From: Paraburkholderia ultramafica
GTDB taxonomy: Bacteria; Pseudomonadota; Gammaproteobacteria; Burkholderiales; Burkholderiaceae
NCBI RefSeq assembly: GCF_902859915.1
Contig: NZ_CADIKK010000011.1
Coordinates: 62,001-126,000, forward strand
Direction: 5' to 3'
Length of the DNA stretch: 64,000 nucleotides
Shown: piece by piece, positions 1-10,006 of the stretch
Position numbering within the stretch: position 1 is the first letter of the stretch
Layout of the letters: every line of letters begins with the position of its first letter
Position numbers and translations under genes: made by a program
The notes under the pieces: generated by a model
Seen by the model: only the letters and a program-made list of their open reading frames with translations
Databases searched by the model: none
What the model was told of the DNA's origin: nothing

Positions 1-404
1 CGAACCCGGTGCTCGCGGTCCACACCGACACGCTGGTCGGCACGCTCGACTACGGCCCGGTGCGCATCGCCACCGGCACGATGGGCTACAAGCACCGGCA
101 ACTCGATCTCGCGCAACAGAAGAAGCGCCTCGAAACGCCGAACTTTCTGCTCAAGGTGATTCCGCATGTGGACGGCACGCCGCGCATCTGCGAACTGGTG
201 CGCTACTACCTGCAGGATATCGATCTGAAAGGCGCCTGGACCGGGCCGGCCTCGCTCGAACTGGCGCCGCATGCGCTCGCGCCGGTCGCCGAGTTGCCGG
301 TGCTGGAGATCGTCGAGGCGCGCCATCTGCTTGCCGATCTGACGCTCGGCCTCGGCGAAGTGGCGTTCGACTATCTGGACCAGCCTGAGGCGAACGTGCG
401 CTGA
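1..404 (+). CDS. adc: Acetoacetate decarboxylase, C-terminal part (5' end outside window)
   Basis: Reading from base 3, the frame is open from the window edge to the TGA at 402-404, so the gene starts upstream. About 133 residues are visible. The ATGTMGYKH stretch and the following [16 protein letters not shown] region are typical of the C-terminal half of acetoacetate decarboxylase, which converts acetoacetate to acetone and CO2 in the cytoplasm. The catalytic lysine lies in the N-terminal half, outside the window, so activity cannot be judged. A strong hairpin follows at 463-495 and the next gene converges on it. Family assignment is by motif recognition only. Confidence 0.8.
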   Translation, partial: NPVLAVHTDTLVGTLDYGPVRIATGTMGYKHRQLDLAQQKKRLETPNFLLKVIPHVDGTPRICELVRYYLQDIDLKGAWTGPASLELAPHALAPVAELPVLEIVEARHLLADLTLGLGEVAFDYLDQPEANVR

Positions 405-462
405 CCGGCTGTCAAGGCGCGCGACGTGCGTATCGCATCGTTCGTGGTTTGCCGGAGGCCAA

Positions 463-495
463 ATGCAAACGGCCGCATGTAGCGGCCGTTTGCAT
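463..495. terminator. Bidirectional hairpin terminator between adc and the binding-protein gene
   Basis: Perfect 14-bp inverted repeat with arms 463-476 and 482-495 and the 5-nt loop ATGTA. It lies between two convergent genes. The T-tract is poor on both strands, so it may act as a simple bidirectional stem rather than a textbook intrinsic terminator. Confidence 0.6.
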
Positions 496-550
496 CAAAA
501 CCAGACTTCTACGCGTAAAGCGAAAAGCGCAAAGCGCTCCACGCAACGCC

Positions 551-1348
551 TTACTTCATCACGACCTTCACATCGAAGTACTTCGCGGCGAGGCGATCGA
601 TCGTACCGTCCGCCTTCAGTTCCTTCAGCGCCTCGTTCAGCGCATCCTTCAACGCCTTGTCGCCCTTGCGGATGCCGTAGCCCACGCCCGCGCCGAGCAG
701 CTTCTCGTCGGTGACGGCCGGGCCCGCGAAGTCGAAGCCCGCGCCTTGCGGCTTCTTCAGAAAGCCTTTCGATGCCGCTTCCGCGTCCTGGAACGACGCG
801 TCCAGCCGGCCCGACGCCAGGTCGGCGTAGATCTGATCCTGCGTCTGATACGGCACGACGTCGACGCCGGCCGGCGCCCAGCGCGCCTTCGCGTAGGTTT
901 CCTGAATCGTGCCCTGCAGCACGCCGACGTGCTTGCCCTTCAGCGACGCGGCCGTCGGCAGCAGACCGCTGCCCTTCTTCGCGATCATCTGATTCGGGAT
1001 CGTGTAGATCGGATCGGTGAAGTCGACCGCCTGGCGGCGTTGCTCGGTGATCGTCATGTCCGAGTTGATCGCGTTGAACTTGCGCGCCGCGAGCGCCGGG
1101 ATCAGTCCGTCGAACGAGTTCTCGACCCACACGCATTTGGCCTTCAGCTTCGCGCACACGGCGTTGCCGACATCGATGTCGAAACCTTGCAGGTCGCCCG
1201 ACGGCGACTTCGATTCGAACGGCGCATACGACGCCTCGACGCCGAAGCGCACTTCCTTGATATCCGCGGCCGCCGATGCGGTGCCTGCCGTTATGGTCGC
1301 CGTCGCGAACAGCGCGAGCGCAGCCATGTTTCGCCAATTCATCTTCAT
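551..1348 (-). CDS. Periplasmic lysine/arginine/ornithine-type amino-acid binding protein
   Basis: 265 residues. A cleavable signal peptide ends near residue 26 (GTASA then AADI), followed by a family 3 solute-binding fold (FGVEASYAPFESK at the start of the mature protein, GFDIDVGNAVC after it). It matches HisJ/ArgT/AotJ-type proteins that deliver basic amino acids to a HisQMP membrane complex. The MKMNW start at 1348 is chosen because AGAGGA stands about 10 nt upstream; an upstream extension of the frame lacks such support. It is the last gene of the arginine block, 155 nt after astE, while its likely partners hisQ, hisM and hisP are at the other end of the block. Exact ligand is inferred from context. 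Confidence 0.88.
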   Translation of the reverse strand: MKMNWRNMAALALFATATITAGTASAAADIKEVRFGVEASYAPFESKSPSGDLQGFDIDVGNAVCAKLKAKCVWVENSFDGLIPALAARKFNAINSDMTITEQRRQAVDFTDPIYTIPNQMIAKKGSGLLPTAASLKGKHVGVLQGTIQETYAKARWAPAGVDVVPYQTQDQIYADLASGRLDASFQDAEAASKGFLKKPQGAGFDFAGPAVTDEKLLGAGVGYGIRKGDKALKDALNEALKELKADGTIDRLAAKYFDVKVVMK

Positions 1349-1503
1349 TACGGGTGTTCCTCTACGGTATTGAATAAAACGGAGCCGAATCCGGGCCAGC
1401 ATGATTGCCGCGCCAAAAATGCGATTCAAACCCGTGCGGCCGCTGTGGTGCAGCGCAACAGCCGCGCGGCCGCGATTGTACAGGCAACGCCGGGCGCGCT
1501 CGC

Positions 1504-2568
1504 CTAGACGAGCTTCGACAGCGTGTCCGCGGTGGTTTCGATCACCAGCAAACCGGCGCGCAAGCCCGGCTTGACCGTCGCATTCGGAAACACGATGCGC
1601 TCTTCGTCGTGGCGCACCGTATAGCGATACTCGCCATCGCGCGCGAGCAAGGTGTCTTTGGCGAACGGCGTGAAATTCGGCACGTCCGCCGCCAGCAGCA
1701 ATTCGAACGCGTCGCTTTGCTTGGTGAGTTGATCGATCACGGTGAACACGCGCGGCATCGACGCGTCCGCATTGCCGTGCGTTCCGGCCAGCAGATGACG
1801 CAACGCCAGGTCCGCACCGGCAAAACGCGTCAGATCGTTCTCGCCGAACGGGCGCACCTTGCCCAGTTCCAGGGTGCACGCATCGGCCCCGCACGCTTGC
1901 GCGGTGAAGTGCGAATAGGTGTTGCCTTTGGTGGTATGCAGCAGCACTGCGCTGATGCGTGCGTCGCCGAGCCACTCGAACATCGCGCGCGAAAACGGCT
2001 TGCCGGTATGCGGCAGCAACGCGAACTGCTCGAACGCGGACGCGCGGATCGCCGTGTGCATGTCGATATGCCAGCGCGCGCCGGGTGCATCGGACGCCGC
2101 CGCGAAGAACTGCGTCGCGGCCCGCTCCAGCGCAGCGGCACGCGGCGCTTCATGGCTATCCGGCACCTGCAGATGACGGCCGCCGAAGAGGCGGTTCAGA
2201 TCGTCGTCGCGATAACGGCACGCTTCACGCATCGCGTCGACGTTGCCGAAAATCACCAGCACGCGGCAGGTCAGCGCGGCGCTGTCATGCGCGATATCGT
2301 GCACCAGTTGCGACAGCAGTTCGATCGGCGCCGTCTCGTCGCCGTGTACGCCGGCCGACACCAGCACGCTGCGCACGCCCGCCGGTTGCGCGGCGGGCTC
2401 GACCACCAGCACGCCGTCATCCTGCCACGACCAGCGCACGCCGTTCGCGCACACGCCGTGGGTTTCATTCGCGGCAGGCCGCGTCCCCCCGAGCGTATAG
2501 GCGAGGAAATCGTTGAGCATCGGAATCGGAACCTGAACCGGCATCGGGTGCTCAGCGCTGGAAGTCAT
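1504..2568 (-). CDS. astE: Succinylglutamate desuccinylase
   Basis: 354 residues. Last enzyme of the arginine succinyltransferase pathway: hydrolyses N-succinylglutamate to glutamate and succinate. It shows the zinc-carboxypeptidase-like signature [11 protein letters not shown] (His75, Glu78 as metal ligands) and a downstream DMHTAIR segment carrying the third ligand. The ATG at 2568 lies inside the end of astB (17-nt overlap), consistent with translational coupling. An in-frame ATG at codon 9 is an alternative start; the upstream ribosome site is weak. Length and position after astB fit AstE/AruE. Confidence 0.93.
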   Translation of the reverse strand: MTSSAEHPMPVQVPIPMLNDFLAYTLGGTRPAANETHGVCANGVRWSWQDDGVLVVEPAAQPAGVRSVLVSAGVHGDETAPIELLSQLVHDIAHDSAALTCRVLVIFGNVDAMREACRYRDDDLNRLFGGRHLQVPDSHEAPRAAALERAATQFFAAASDAPGARWHIDMHTAIRASAFEQFALLPHTGKPFSRAMFEWLGDARISAVLLHTTKGNTYSHFTAQACGADACTLELGKVRPFGENDLTRFAGADLALRHLLAGTHGNADASMPRVFTVIDQLTKQSDAFELLLAADVPNFTPFAKDTLLARDGEYRYTVRHDEERIVFPNATVKPGLRAGLLVIETTADTLSKLV

Positions 2569-3892
2569 ACAGCGAACCCAGCCCGAGAATCTGCGTCAGT
2601 TCGTCGAGCGCGGTGCGCGACTCGGCGAGCAATTGCGGATCGGTCAGATCTGCCGGCGCGAGGCGGTCGCGATAGTGCTTTTCGATCCACGCATCCAGGC
2701 GGCCGAACAGCTTGTCGTCGATCCATACGCCCGGCGTCACCGCCGCGCGTTCCGCGTCGTCGAGCACCACGCGCAGACGCAGGCACGCCGGACCGCCGCC
2801 ATTCTTCATGCTCTCGCGCAGATCGAACACGAGCACATCGTCGATCGGGCCCGAGTGCGCGGCGAGGTCGTCGAGGTAGGCCGCCACGCGCGGGTTTTCG
2901 CGGCATTCCTGCGGCACCACCAGCACCTGCTTGCCGTCCGGGCGCGTCAGCAACTGACTGTTGAACAGATATGACGTGACGGCGTCGGCCACGCTCACCT
3001 GCGAGTCCGGCACTTCGATCACGTCGAAGCCGGCCTTCAGGCCCGCGAGCTTCGAACGCAGTTCGTCGTACACCGCGTGCTGTTCGACGAACGCAAGTTG
3101 ATGGCAGAACAGCGTGTTGCGATTGCCGACCGCGATCACGTCGTTATGAAACACGCCCGCATCGATCACGTCGGGGTTCTGCTGCGCGAACACCGTCGCC
3201 GCGTCGCCCAGGCCATGACGGTGCGCCACCGCGCGGCTCGCCTCGAACGTCTGACGCGCGGGAAAGCGCTTCGGCTCCAGTCCGCGACGGTATTCGCTGC
3301 GGCCGTACACGAAGAATTCGACGCCGCGTGCGCCATAGTCCGCGCAAAAGCGCGTGTGATTCGCCGCGCCTTCGTCGCCGAGCGCCGGCGTGCCGGGCAG
3401 CGCCTCGTGCACCACGAAGCGGTCGGTATCACTGAAGATCGCGCGCAACGTGCGGCGCGTCGATTGATGCTCGATCGCGCGATGCAGCTTGCTGCACAGA
3501 TTGGCCGGCGTGAAATGCACACGGCCGTCATGCGTATCGGCCGACGGGCTCACGGTCGCCGCGTTCGCGGTCCACATCGCCGACGCCGAACTCGCCGCGG
3601 CCAGCAACTCGGGCGCGTCTTTCGCGACGCGCGCGATCACCGACGCGTCGTCGCCGGAGAAGCCGAGTTCGCGCAACAGGCGCATCGACGGACGCTCCTG
3701 CGGCGGCAACACGCCCTGATGAAAACCGAGGTCGGCGAGCTGCTTCATCTTGCGCAGGCCCTGCCTGGCCGCCGCCTTCGGATTCGCAACCGACTTCTCG
3801 TTGTTCTGCGACGCGACGTTGCCGAACGAGAGCCCCGCATAGTTGTGGGTCGGGCCGACCAGGCCGTCGAAATTGGCTTCAGTGGCTTGCAT
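2552..3892 (-). CDS. astB: N-succinylarginine dihydrolase
   Basis: 446 residues, the usual AstB length. It converts N2-succinylarginine to N2-succinylornithine, CO2 and 2 NH3, the nitrogen-releasing step. The N-terminus ([20 protein letters not shown]) is diagnostic, and [11 protein letters not shown] holds the predicted nucleophile Cys370. A good AAGGA ribosome site lies just upstream of the ATG at 3892 and overlaps the astD stop codon (TAA, 3902-3904). Part of the six-gene astC-aruF-aruG-astD-astB-astE run with overlaps or very short gaps. Confidence 0.95.
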   Translation of the reverse strand: MQATEANFDGLVGPTHNYAGLSFGNVASQNNEKSVANPKAAARQGLRKMKQLADLGFHQGVLPPQERPSMRLLRELGFSGDDASVIARVAKDAPELLAAASSASAMWTANAATVSPSADTHDGRVHFTPANLCSKLHRAIEHQSTRRTLRAIFSDTDRFVVHEALPGTPALGDEGAANHTRFCADYGARGVEFFVYGRSEYRRGLEPKRFPARQTFEASRAVAHRHGLGDAATVFAQQNPDVIDAGVFHNDVIAVGNRNTLFCHQLAFVEQHAVYDELRSKLAGLKAGFDVIEVPDSQVSVADAVTSYLFNSQLLTRPDGKQVLVVPQECRENPRVAAYLDDLAAHSGPIDDVLVFDLRESMKNGGGPACLRLRVVLDDAERAAVTPGVWIDDKLFGRLDAWIEKHYRDRLAPADLTDPQLLAESRTALDELTQILGLGSLYDFQR

Positions 3893-3901
3893 CGTCGATC
3901 C

Positions 3902-5365
3902 TTAGAATTGAAGGCCCGGCGAGACGCTCGCGGGCATTTGCAGTTGCGCGCTTTCGACGGATGCCATCGGATACGCGCAGTAATCGGCGGCGTAGAACGC
4001 GCTCGGCCGATGATTGCCCGAGCGGCCCGGACCGCCGAACGGCGCGCCCGACGACGCACCGTTGGTCGGCCGGTTCCAGTTGACGATGCCCGCGCGGATG
4101 GTGCGCTGGAAATGCGTCCACAACGCCTCGTCGTCGGCGAGCAGGCCGGCGGAGAGGCCGAACTCGGTGTCGTTGGCTTTTTCCAGCGCTTCGTCGAAGC
4201 TGCCGTAGCGGACGATCTGCGCGAGCGGTCCGAAGTGCTCCTCGTCGGGCAGGTTCTTCACGTTGGTCACGTCGAGAATCGCCGGCGTGACGAAGCCGAG
4301 CTGCGGATCGCGCTGCTCCATCTTCAACAATGCCTGCGCGCCGTCGGCGAGCAGACGCTCCTGTGCGGCGACGAGCCGTGCAGCCGCGCGCGCCGAAATC
4401 ACGGCGCCCATGAACGGCTGCGGATCGGCGTTATATTCGCCGACGCCGATGCGCGACGTGACCTCGGTGAGGCGCTCCAGGAAGCGGTCGCCGAACGCGT
4501 CGTTCGGCACGAAAATACGGCGCGCGCACGTGCAGCGCTGCCCCGCCGACAGAAACGCCGACTGGATCGTGTGATGCACGGCGGCATCGACATCGGCCAC
4601 CGGGCCGATCACGAGCGGATTGTTGCCGCCCATCTCCAGCGCCAGCACGATCTCCGGCCGGCCGCCGAACTGCTTGTGCAGCAATGTTCCGGTGTCCGAA
4701 CTACCGGTGAAGAACAGGCCGTCGATCTGCCGGTGATTCGCCAGCGCAATGCCAGTCTCCTTCTCGCCCTGCACGAGATTCAGCACGCCGGCGGGCAAGC
4801 CCGCATCGCGCCAGATCTGCACGGTGACGGCGGCCACGCCCGGCGCGAGCTCGGACGGCTTGAACACGACCGCGTTGCCCGCGATCAGCGCCGGCACGAT
4901 ATGCCCGTTCGGCAGGTGGCCAGGGAAGTTATACGGCCCGAACACGGCCACCACGCCGTGCGGACGATGCCGCAACACCGCGCTGCCGTCGGCCATCGCC
5001 GAGCGCTTCTCGCCGGTGCGCTCGTTATAGGCCTGAATCGAGATCTCGACCTTCGCGGCCATCGACGCCGCTTCGGTGCGCGCTTCCCACAGCGGCTTGC
5101 CGGTTTCGCGGCCGATCGCTTCGGCGAGCGCTTCCTTGCGTTCGGTCACGAGCGCGGCGAAGCGGCGCACCACGCCGCAACGCTCGTCGAGGCTCAACGC
5201 CGACCACGTCGCGAACGCGCGGCGCGCGCTGCGCACGGCGCGATCGACATCGTCCGCCGACGCGCTGTTGCCTTCCCATACCGTCGCGCCCGTACCCGGG
5301 TTGCGCGACGCGAATGCGGGTCCTGTGCCGGCGGCCCATTCGCCGTCGATGAAAAGCTCGCTCAT
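3902..5365 (-). CDS. astD: Succinylglutamate semialdehyde dehydrogenase
   Basis: 487 residues, an NAD-dependent aldehyde dehydrogenase. The start MSELFIDGEWAAG is typical of AstD. The general base lies in ALEMGGNNP and the catalytic cysteine in GQRCTCARR. Oxidises N-succinylglutamate 5-semialdehyde to N-succinylglutamate. Two starts are possible: ATG at 5371, which overlaps the aruG stop as ATGA, or ATG at 5365, which has AAGGA about 6 nt upstream. I choose 5365 because it matches the family N-terminus. A longer open frame reaching 5626 runs antiparallel to no support and inside aruG, so it is not used. Confidence 0.94.
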   Translation of the reverse strand: MSELFIDGEWAAGTGPAFASRNPGTGATVWEGNSASADDVDRAVRSARRAFATWSALSLDERCGVVRRFAALVTERKEALAEAIGRETGKPLWEARTEAASMAAKVEISIQAYNERTGEKRSAMADGSAVLRHRPHGVVAVFGPYNFPGHLPNGHIVPALIAGNAVVFKPSELAPGVAAVTVQIWRDAGLPAGVLNLVQGEKETGIALANHRQIDGLFFTGSSDTGTLLHKQFGGRPEIVLALEMGGNNPLVIGPVADVDAAVHHTIQSAFLSAGQRCTCARRIFVPNDAFGDRFLERLTEVTSRIGVGEYNADPQPFMGAVISARAAARLVAAQERLLADGAQALLKMEQRDPQLGFVTPAILDVTNVKNLPDEEHFGPLAQIVRYGSFDEALEKANDTEFGLSAGLLADDEALWTHFQRTIRAGIVNWNRPTNGASSGAPFGGPGRSGNHRPSAFYAADYCAYPMASVESAQLQMPASVSPGLQF

Positions 5366-5367
5366 GA

Positions 5368-6405
5368 TCATCCTTGTTTGTGTTTCTGCAGTTGCACCCG
5401 CACCAGGTCGCCGCTCTTGACGCCGAGTGCGGCGGCCTCGAGCGCGCTCAGACGGAACACGCCGTCTTGCGGCACACCCGCCACCACGCCGACGCGAAAA
5501 TCGCCCAGCGACGTATTCGACACCATCGACTTCGGCCCATCCTGCGGCGCGCCGGCTGGCGCCTCGGCGATCTCGACCGGCGCCAGCACGCTTTCGCGCA
5601 CCGTGCGCAAGTCGGCGATATGGCATTCGAGCACCGGACCGGCGTCGAAGATATCGACGTGATTCTCGTAACGCAGCCCTTCCGCTTCGAGCATGCGGCG
5701 CGCGGGAATCGTGTCGTTATGCGTGAGGCCGACGCATTGCTGCGCCTCCTCCGGCAACAGTTCGACATACACCGGATAGCGCGGCATCAGCTCGGCGAGA
5801 AACGCCTTGCGGCCATGCGAGCTCAGATAGTCCGCTGCGTTGAAATCGATCTGGTAGAAATGCGAGCCGACCGCGCGCCAGAACGGCGAAGTGCCTTGCG
5901 CGTCGAAATGGCCGCGCAATTCCGCGCACAAACGCTGCGGAAAGCGCTCGCGAAACTGCGCGAGAAACATGAAGCGCGAACGCGACAGCAGACCGCCGAC
6001 GCCGCTCGCGCGATAGCGCGGGCTCAGGAACAGCGAGCACACTTCGGCATAACCGGTCAGGTCGTGCGAGATGTTCAGCGCGCGCATGCGCGTCCAGATG
6101 CCGAGGTCCTGGCTCGCGTGCACCACCGTGCTCACGCGATAGTTGTAGAACGGCTGTTGCAGGCCGACCGCCGTTTCGATGCCGCAGACGCCGGCCACGT
6201 CGCCGGTGTCGGTGTCTTCCATCACGAAGAAGTAGCCCTGCTCATGCGGCTCGGCCTTGTCTTCCATCGTGCGGCGCGCACGTTCGACACGCGCAGCCAG
6301 TGCATCACGGTCCGGCTTGAAGGTGGTGAGGCCGGGGCCGGTTTCCTGCGCGAGCCGCATCAGCGCGTCCACATCGCCTCGTTGCACAACGCGAACGACG
6401 ATCAT
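5368..6405 (-). CDS. aruG: Arginine N-succinyltransferase, beta subunit (AruG/AstA family)
   Basis: 345 residues. GNAT-fold AstA family member that, with AruF, transfers succinyl from succinyl-CoA to the alpha-amino group of arginine (and ornithine in pseudomonads). Seen: N-terminus MIVVRVVQRGDVDALMRLA and the GHFD...SPFWRAVGSHFY core shared by this family. Its ATG overlaps the aruF stop as ATGA (6402-6405), so the two subunits are translationally coupled. Which paralogue is alpha or beta is assigned from gene order and from similarity to Pseudomonas aruFG. Confidence 0.92.
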   Translation of the reverse strand: MIVVRVVQRGDVDALMRLAQETGPGLTTFKPDRDALAARVERARRTMEDKAEPHEQGYFFVMEDTDTGDVAGVCGIETAVGLQQPFYNYRVSTVVHASQDLGIWTRMRALNISHDLTGYAEVCSLFLSPRYRASGVGGLLSRSRFMFLAQFRERFPQRLCAELRGHFDAQGTSPFWRAVGSHFYQIDFNAADYLSSHGRKAFLAELMPRYPVYVELLPEEAQQCVGLTHNDTIPARRMLEAEGLRYENHVDIFDAGPVLECHIADLRTVRESVLAPVEIAEAPAGAPQDGPKSMVSNTSLGDFRVGVVAGVPQDGVFRLSALEAAALGVKSGDLVRVQLQKHKQG

Positions 6406-7460
6406 TGCGCGTCTCCCGATTGTTCATCCTGATGCGGCGCATGCAGCGGCACGCACCGCACCGCATCGCCCTCCTCCACGCCGAGCGCGGCGCGGGCCGC
6501 GTACGACAGCGACGCGCCGGCCTCCTTGCTCGCGGCCAGTTCGCCGAGCACGCAGCGGAATTCGCCGTCGGCGCCGTTATGCGCGATCAGATACGTCGAG
6601 CCACTCGCCGCAGCCGACTCGCGCACCAGACGCGTTTCGTTGCGCGTGACACAGGCGCTACGATCCACCTGCGCGGTCAGCACCGGACCCGCGTCGAAGA
6701 TGTCGATGAAACGATCCGTCTCGAAGCCTTCCTCGAGGTGAATCTCATAGGCGAGCAAGGCCTTCGAATCCGGCTCGCCGAGCACGCGCTGCGCCGCTTC
6801 CGGCAGTAGCGGCACATAGATGGGGTAGGTCGGCATCACTTCGGCGATAAAGGTGCGGCTGCGGCCGCCCGATTCGATTTCGATGTCGGCGAAGTCGCGG
6901 CCGAAGAACTTGCGCCCCACCGCTTCCCAGAACGGCGACACGCCGTTCTCGTCGGTGACGCCGAGCAGCAGCGAGAACACCTCGGGCGTGAAGCGCTTGC
7001 GATTGGCTGCGACGTACATCATCCGCGCGCGCGACATCAGCTGCGCGGCGGCGTCGCCGCGCAGCGACGGGTCGATGTAGAAGCCCGCGAGCCGGCTCTT
7101 GCCGGTCAGTTCGTGCGACATGGTCAGCGCGTGAATCTTGCGGTTCACGTGCAGTTCGCGCGACGCATGAATCAGCGCGTCGTTGCGAAACGCGTAGAAC
7201 GGGTCCGCATAACCGGCCGCGGCGACGATGCTCGCGGTGCCCATCAGCTTGCCGCTTGCGCCATCCTCGAGCACGAACAGATAGAACTCCTCACCCGGAA
7301 AATCGACATCCGCGCGAAACGAGTCTTCCGACAACGCGACGCGCGCTTCGAGCGCGCGCCGGTCGTGCGGCAACGAATGCAGCACCGGTTGCGCGGTGCG
7401 CGCCATATGTTCGAGCGCATCGAGATCGGCAAGGCGCCCTGGACGTACGAAGAGCATCAT
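6402..7460 (-). CDS. aruF: Arginine/ornithine N-succinyltransferase, alpha subunit (AruF/AstA family)
   Basis: 352 residues. First enzyme of the pathway with its neighbour AruG. The family core is visible as MMLFVRPGRLADLDALE at the N-terminus and SPFWEAVGRKFFGRDFADIE in the middle. The ATG at 7460 is preferred over a longer frame to 7535 because it starts the AstA fold and has an AGGA ribosome site about 5 nt upstream. It lies 52 nt downstream of the astC stop. Two AstA paralogues in tandem distinguish this from the single astA of enterobacteria and point to the Pseudomonas/Burkholderia type. Confidence 0.92.
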   Translation of the reverse strand: MMLFVRPGRLADLDALEHMARTAQPVLHSLPHDRRALEARVALSEDSFRADVDFPGEEFYLFVLEDGASGKLMGTASIVAAAGYADPFYAFRNDALIHASRELHVNRKIHALTMSHELTGKSRLAGFYIDPSLRGDAAAQLMSRARMMYVAANRKRFTPEVFSLLLGVTDENGVSPFWEAVGRKFFGRDFADIEIESGGRSRTFIAEVMPTYPIYVPLLPEAAQRVLGEPDSKALLAYEIHLEEGFETDRFIDIFDAGPVLTAQVDRSACVTRNETRLVRESAAASGSTYLIAHNGADGEFRCVLGELAASKEAGASLSYAARAALGVEEGDAVRCVPLHAPHQDEQSGDAQ

Positions 7461-7512
7461 CGTTCCTGTTGAATGTGACGCATGATTCGGTGCGTGAACC
7501 CGGTGGGCTGAA

Positions 7513-8748
7513 TCAATTCGACGCCGCTTGCGCATTCGCGCCGACGATTTCCGCGAAGGCCTTGGTCAAGCGCTCAAAGCCTTCGCTCATGTCGTCGAGC
7601 GGCATGATCAGCGACGGCACGAAACGCAGCACGTCCGGACCCGCCATCAGCATGATCACGCCGTGCTGACCCGCCGCGGTGACGAAGTCTTTCGCGCGGC
7701 CCTTGAACGCGTCGGTCAGCTCGGCGCCGATCAACAGCCCCTTGCCGCGCACTTCCGTGAAGAGGCCAAAGCGCTCGTGGAGCTTCGCGAGGTGTCCCTT
7801 CAGCGCTTCACCGCGCGCGCGCACGCCTTCGAGCACCTTCGGGTCGCTGACCAGCTCGACCACTTTCTCCGCGATCGCCGCGCCCAGCGGATTGCCGCCG
7901 TAGGTCGTGCCGTGCACGCCGACCTTGAAATGCGCGGCCAGTTCGGTGGTGGTCAGCATCGCGCCGATCGGGAAACCGTTGCCGAGCGCCTTTGCCGTGG
8001 TCAGGATGTCCGGCGTGACGCCCGTGTCCTGATACGCATAGAAGTAACCGCTGCGGCCCACGCCCGTTTGCACCTCGTCGAAAATCAGCAGTGCGCCGTG
8101 CTGATCGCAGGCCTCGCGCAGCGCTTTCAGGAACGCCGGATCGGCGGGGATCACGCCGCCCTCGCCCTGGATCGGCTCGACGATCACTGCGCAGGTTTGC
8201 GAGCCGATGGCTTTCTTCGCCGCTTCGATGTCGTTGTATGGCAAGTGGGTGATGCCGGCCGGCACCGGGCCGAAGCCCTCCGAATACTTCGGCTGGCCGC
8301 CGACGCTCACCGTAAAGAACGTGCGGCCATGAAACGACTGCGTGAACGCGATGATTTCGGCCTTGTGGGCGCCATGACGGTCGAACGCGACGCGGCGCGC
8401 CAGCTTCAACGCCGCTTCGTTCGCTTCCGCGCCCGAGTTGGCGAAGAACGCGCGCTCGGCGAAGGTCAGGTCTTCGAGACGTTTGGCGAGGCGCAGCACC
8501 GGCTCGTTCGTGTAGCCATTGCCGATGTGCCACAGCTTGCCGCCCTGCTCGTGCAGCACCTTCAGCAACTCGGGATGGCCATGGCCGAGCGCGGTGACGG
8601 CAATGCCGCCGGCGAAGTCGATATAGTCGCGGCCTTGGGTATCCCAAACGCGTGAGCCGAGACCGCGATCCGGTACGAAGGCGGCGGGCGAAAACACCGG
8701 CACCATGACTTCGTCGAAAGTCTGGCGTGTCACAGTCAGGTCGTTCAT
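7513..8748 (-). CDS. astC: Succinylornithine / acetylornithine transaminase
   Basis: 411 residues. PLP-dependent class III aminotransferase: [17 protein letters not shown] near the N-terminus, the [11 protein letters not shown] cofactor-binding segment, and [14 protein letters not shown] containing the PLP lysine. In this operon it should convert N-succinylornithine and 2-oxoglutarate to succinylglutamate semialdehyde and glutamate; the family also acts on acetylornithine. GAGG lies upstream of the ATG at 8748. It is the first enzyme gene of the run, so the operon promoter probably lies in the 183-nt gap to argR. Confidence 0.93.
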   Translation of the reverse strand: MNDLTVTRQTFDEVMVPVFSPAAFVPDRGLGSRVWDTQGRDYIDFAGGIAVTALGHGHPELLKVLHEQGGKLWHIGNGYTNEPVLRLAKRLEDLTFAERAFFANSGAEANEAALKLARRVAFDRHGAHKAEIIAFTQSFHGRTFFTVSVGGQPKYSEGFGPVPAGITHLPYNDIEAAKKAIGSQTCAVIVEPIQGEGGVIPADPAFLKALREACDQHGALLIFDEVQTGVGRSGYFYAYQDTGVTPDILTTAKALGNGFPIGAMLTTTELAAHFKVGVHGTTYGGNPLGAAIAEKVVELVSDPKVLEGVRARGEALKGHLAKLHERFGLFTEVRGKGLLIGAELTDAFKGRAKDFVTAAGQHGVIMLMAGPDVLRFVPSLIMPLDDMSEGFERLTKAFAEIVGANAQAASN

Positions 8749-8887
8749 GGCAAATCCTCGTTACAGGTGAGAGGTAGTACAGGTAGTGTAGGAAACCGCA
8801 CGCGATACGTCTTGCGCATACGCGACGCTTTCTATGAGGTTCCGCGCGAGCGGCGGGCCCTGGCGTCCAACCGTGCGGCCGGATTCG

Positions 8888-8941
8888 CTTCAATCCGCCT
8901 TCGATTGGGTTTCAATCGGCCCAGGTTCACTTCAATCCGCC
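8888..8941 (-). repeat. Three-copy minirepeat at the argR 3' end, containing the stop codon
   Basis: Three near-identical 12-mers (plus-strand CTTCAATCCGCC type) at 8888-8899, 8910-8921 and 8930-8941. The last copy contains the argR stop codon (8932-8934). On the minus strand each unit reads GGC(G/C)GATTGAA(G/A), so a TGA is repeated downstream of the stop; the copy at 8890-8892 is in frame with it. Confidence 0.7.
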
Positions 8942-9972
8942 AGGTCCGGCCGCTCGATCAGCGCGGCCGGCCGCGGCTCGCTGGCCGCGGCACCGGTCTG
9001 CTTGTCGATCCAGTTGCGACGATCCTCGCGCGGTGTGACGCCAAAGCGTTCCCGGTAAGCATTCGAAAAGTGCGCCGCCGACGAAAAACCGCACGCGAGG
9101 CTGATCTGCACCACCGACTTGCTGGTGCGCTGCAATTGCGTGCGCGCTTTCGACAGCCGCAGCCCCAGATAGTATTTGGACGGCATCGAGCCGAGATACT
9201 GGCGAAACAGGCGCTCCAACTGCCGCCGCGACACGCCCACGAGACTGGCGATTTCATCGGTGGTGAGCGGGTCTTCGATATTCGCTTCCATCAGCAGCAA
9301 CGCATCGTTCAGGCGCGGATGACGCTCGCCCGGCGCGGTCACGAACGGAATGCGTTGCCGTTCTTCGCCCGCGCGCAACACGCCGACGCCGAGCGCGTCG
9401 GCAATCCGGTCGGCCAGCTCGGGACCGTGCTCGCGGCCGATCATCGCCAGCATGAAGTCGACGCTCGCCTGACCGCCCGCGCAGGTGGCGCGATCGCGGT
9501 CGATTTCGAAGATCTGCTGGGTGACGATCGAGCGCTCGAACTGCTCGGAGAACTGCTGATAGGTCTCCCAGTTGACGCTCACGCGATAGCCGGACAACTG
9601 CCCGGCCATCGCGAGCCACCACACGCCGTGATGGATGCCGGTGACGAGCGGCGTGCGCTGGCCGACGCGCGACAGGCTGGCGAGAAACAGGCGATAGTCG
9701 GCGAATTGCTGAAACCGTTCGCTGACGATGATCAGCCAGTCGCACGCGATCGCGTCGCCGAACGCGGCGTCGGCGGGCCACTGCGCGCCGCCCGCGAGCG
9801 GCACCGCGCGGCCGTCCCACGAACACACCTGGACGCGGTACAGCGCGCGGCCGTCGATTTCATTGGCGAGATTGAGCGCGTCGACAATCGGCCCGACGCC
9901 CGACATCGACACGGGCGGCAACGCGACGATTGCGACCTGCGTGGTGCGAGCCGGGCTGGACGTACGGGCCAT
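8932..9972 (-). CDS. argR: GlxA/AraC-family transcriptional regulator of arginine catabolism (ArgR-like)
   Basis: 346 residues. N-terminal DJ-1/GATase-like domain (roughly 1-200, including ACAGGQASVDFML) and a C-terminal double helix-turn-helix of AraC type (about 215-320; LVGVSRRQLERLFRQYLG and SACGF-like CGFSSAAHFSNAYRERFG). This architecture matches pseudomonad ArgR, the arginine-responsive activator of aot and aru operons. It sits between transporter and catabolic genes, 34 nt after hisP, exactly as in aotJQMOP-argR. Function is inferred from architecture plus context. A single candidate ArgR half-site lies in front of astC (8812-8828). Confidence 0.85.
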   Translation of the reverse strand: MARTSSPARTTQVAIVALPPVSMSGVGPIVDALNLANEIDGRALYRVQVCSWDGRAVPLAGGAQWPADAAFGDAIACDWLIIVSERFQQFADYRLFLASLSRVGQRTPLVTGIHHGVWWLAMAGQLSGYRVSVNWETYQQFSEQFERSIVTQQIFEIDRDRATCAGGQASVDFMLAMIGREHGPELADRIADALGVGVLRAGEERQRIPFVTAPGERHPRLNDALLLMEANIEDPLTTDEIASLVGVSRRQLERLFRQYLGSMPSKYYLGLRLSKARTQLQRTSKSVVQISLACGFSSAAHFSNAYRERFGVTPREDRRNWIDKQTGAAASEPRPAALIERPDLAD

Positions 9973-10006
9973 CGCTGATCAGTAAAACGCCAACGTGAGC
10001 CGCGCG

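Noticed and set aside
495..1975. Long minus- and plus-strand frames over the binding-protein gene (e.g. to 1975)
   Set aside because: High-GC shadow frames. The real frame has a signal peptide and ribosome site at 1348; the extension is Arg-rich antisense of astE.
3077..5662. 861-codon plus-strand open frame antisense to astB/astD
   Set aside because: Arg/Ala/His-rich composition typical of antisense shadows; the opposite strand encodes well-defined enzymes.
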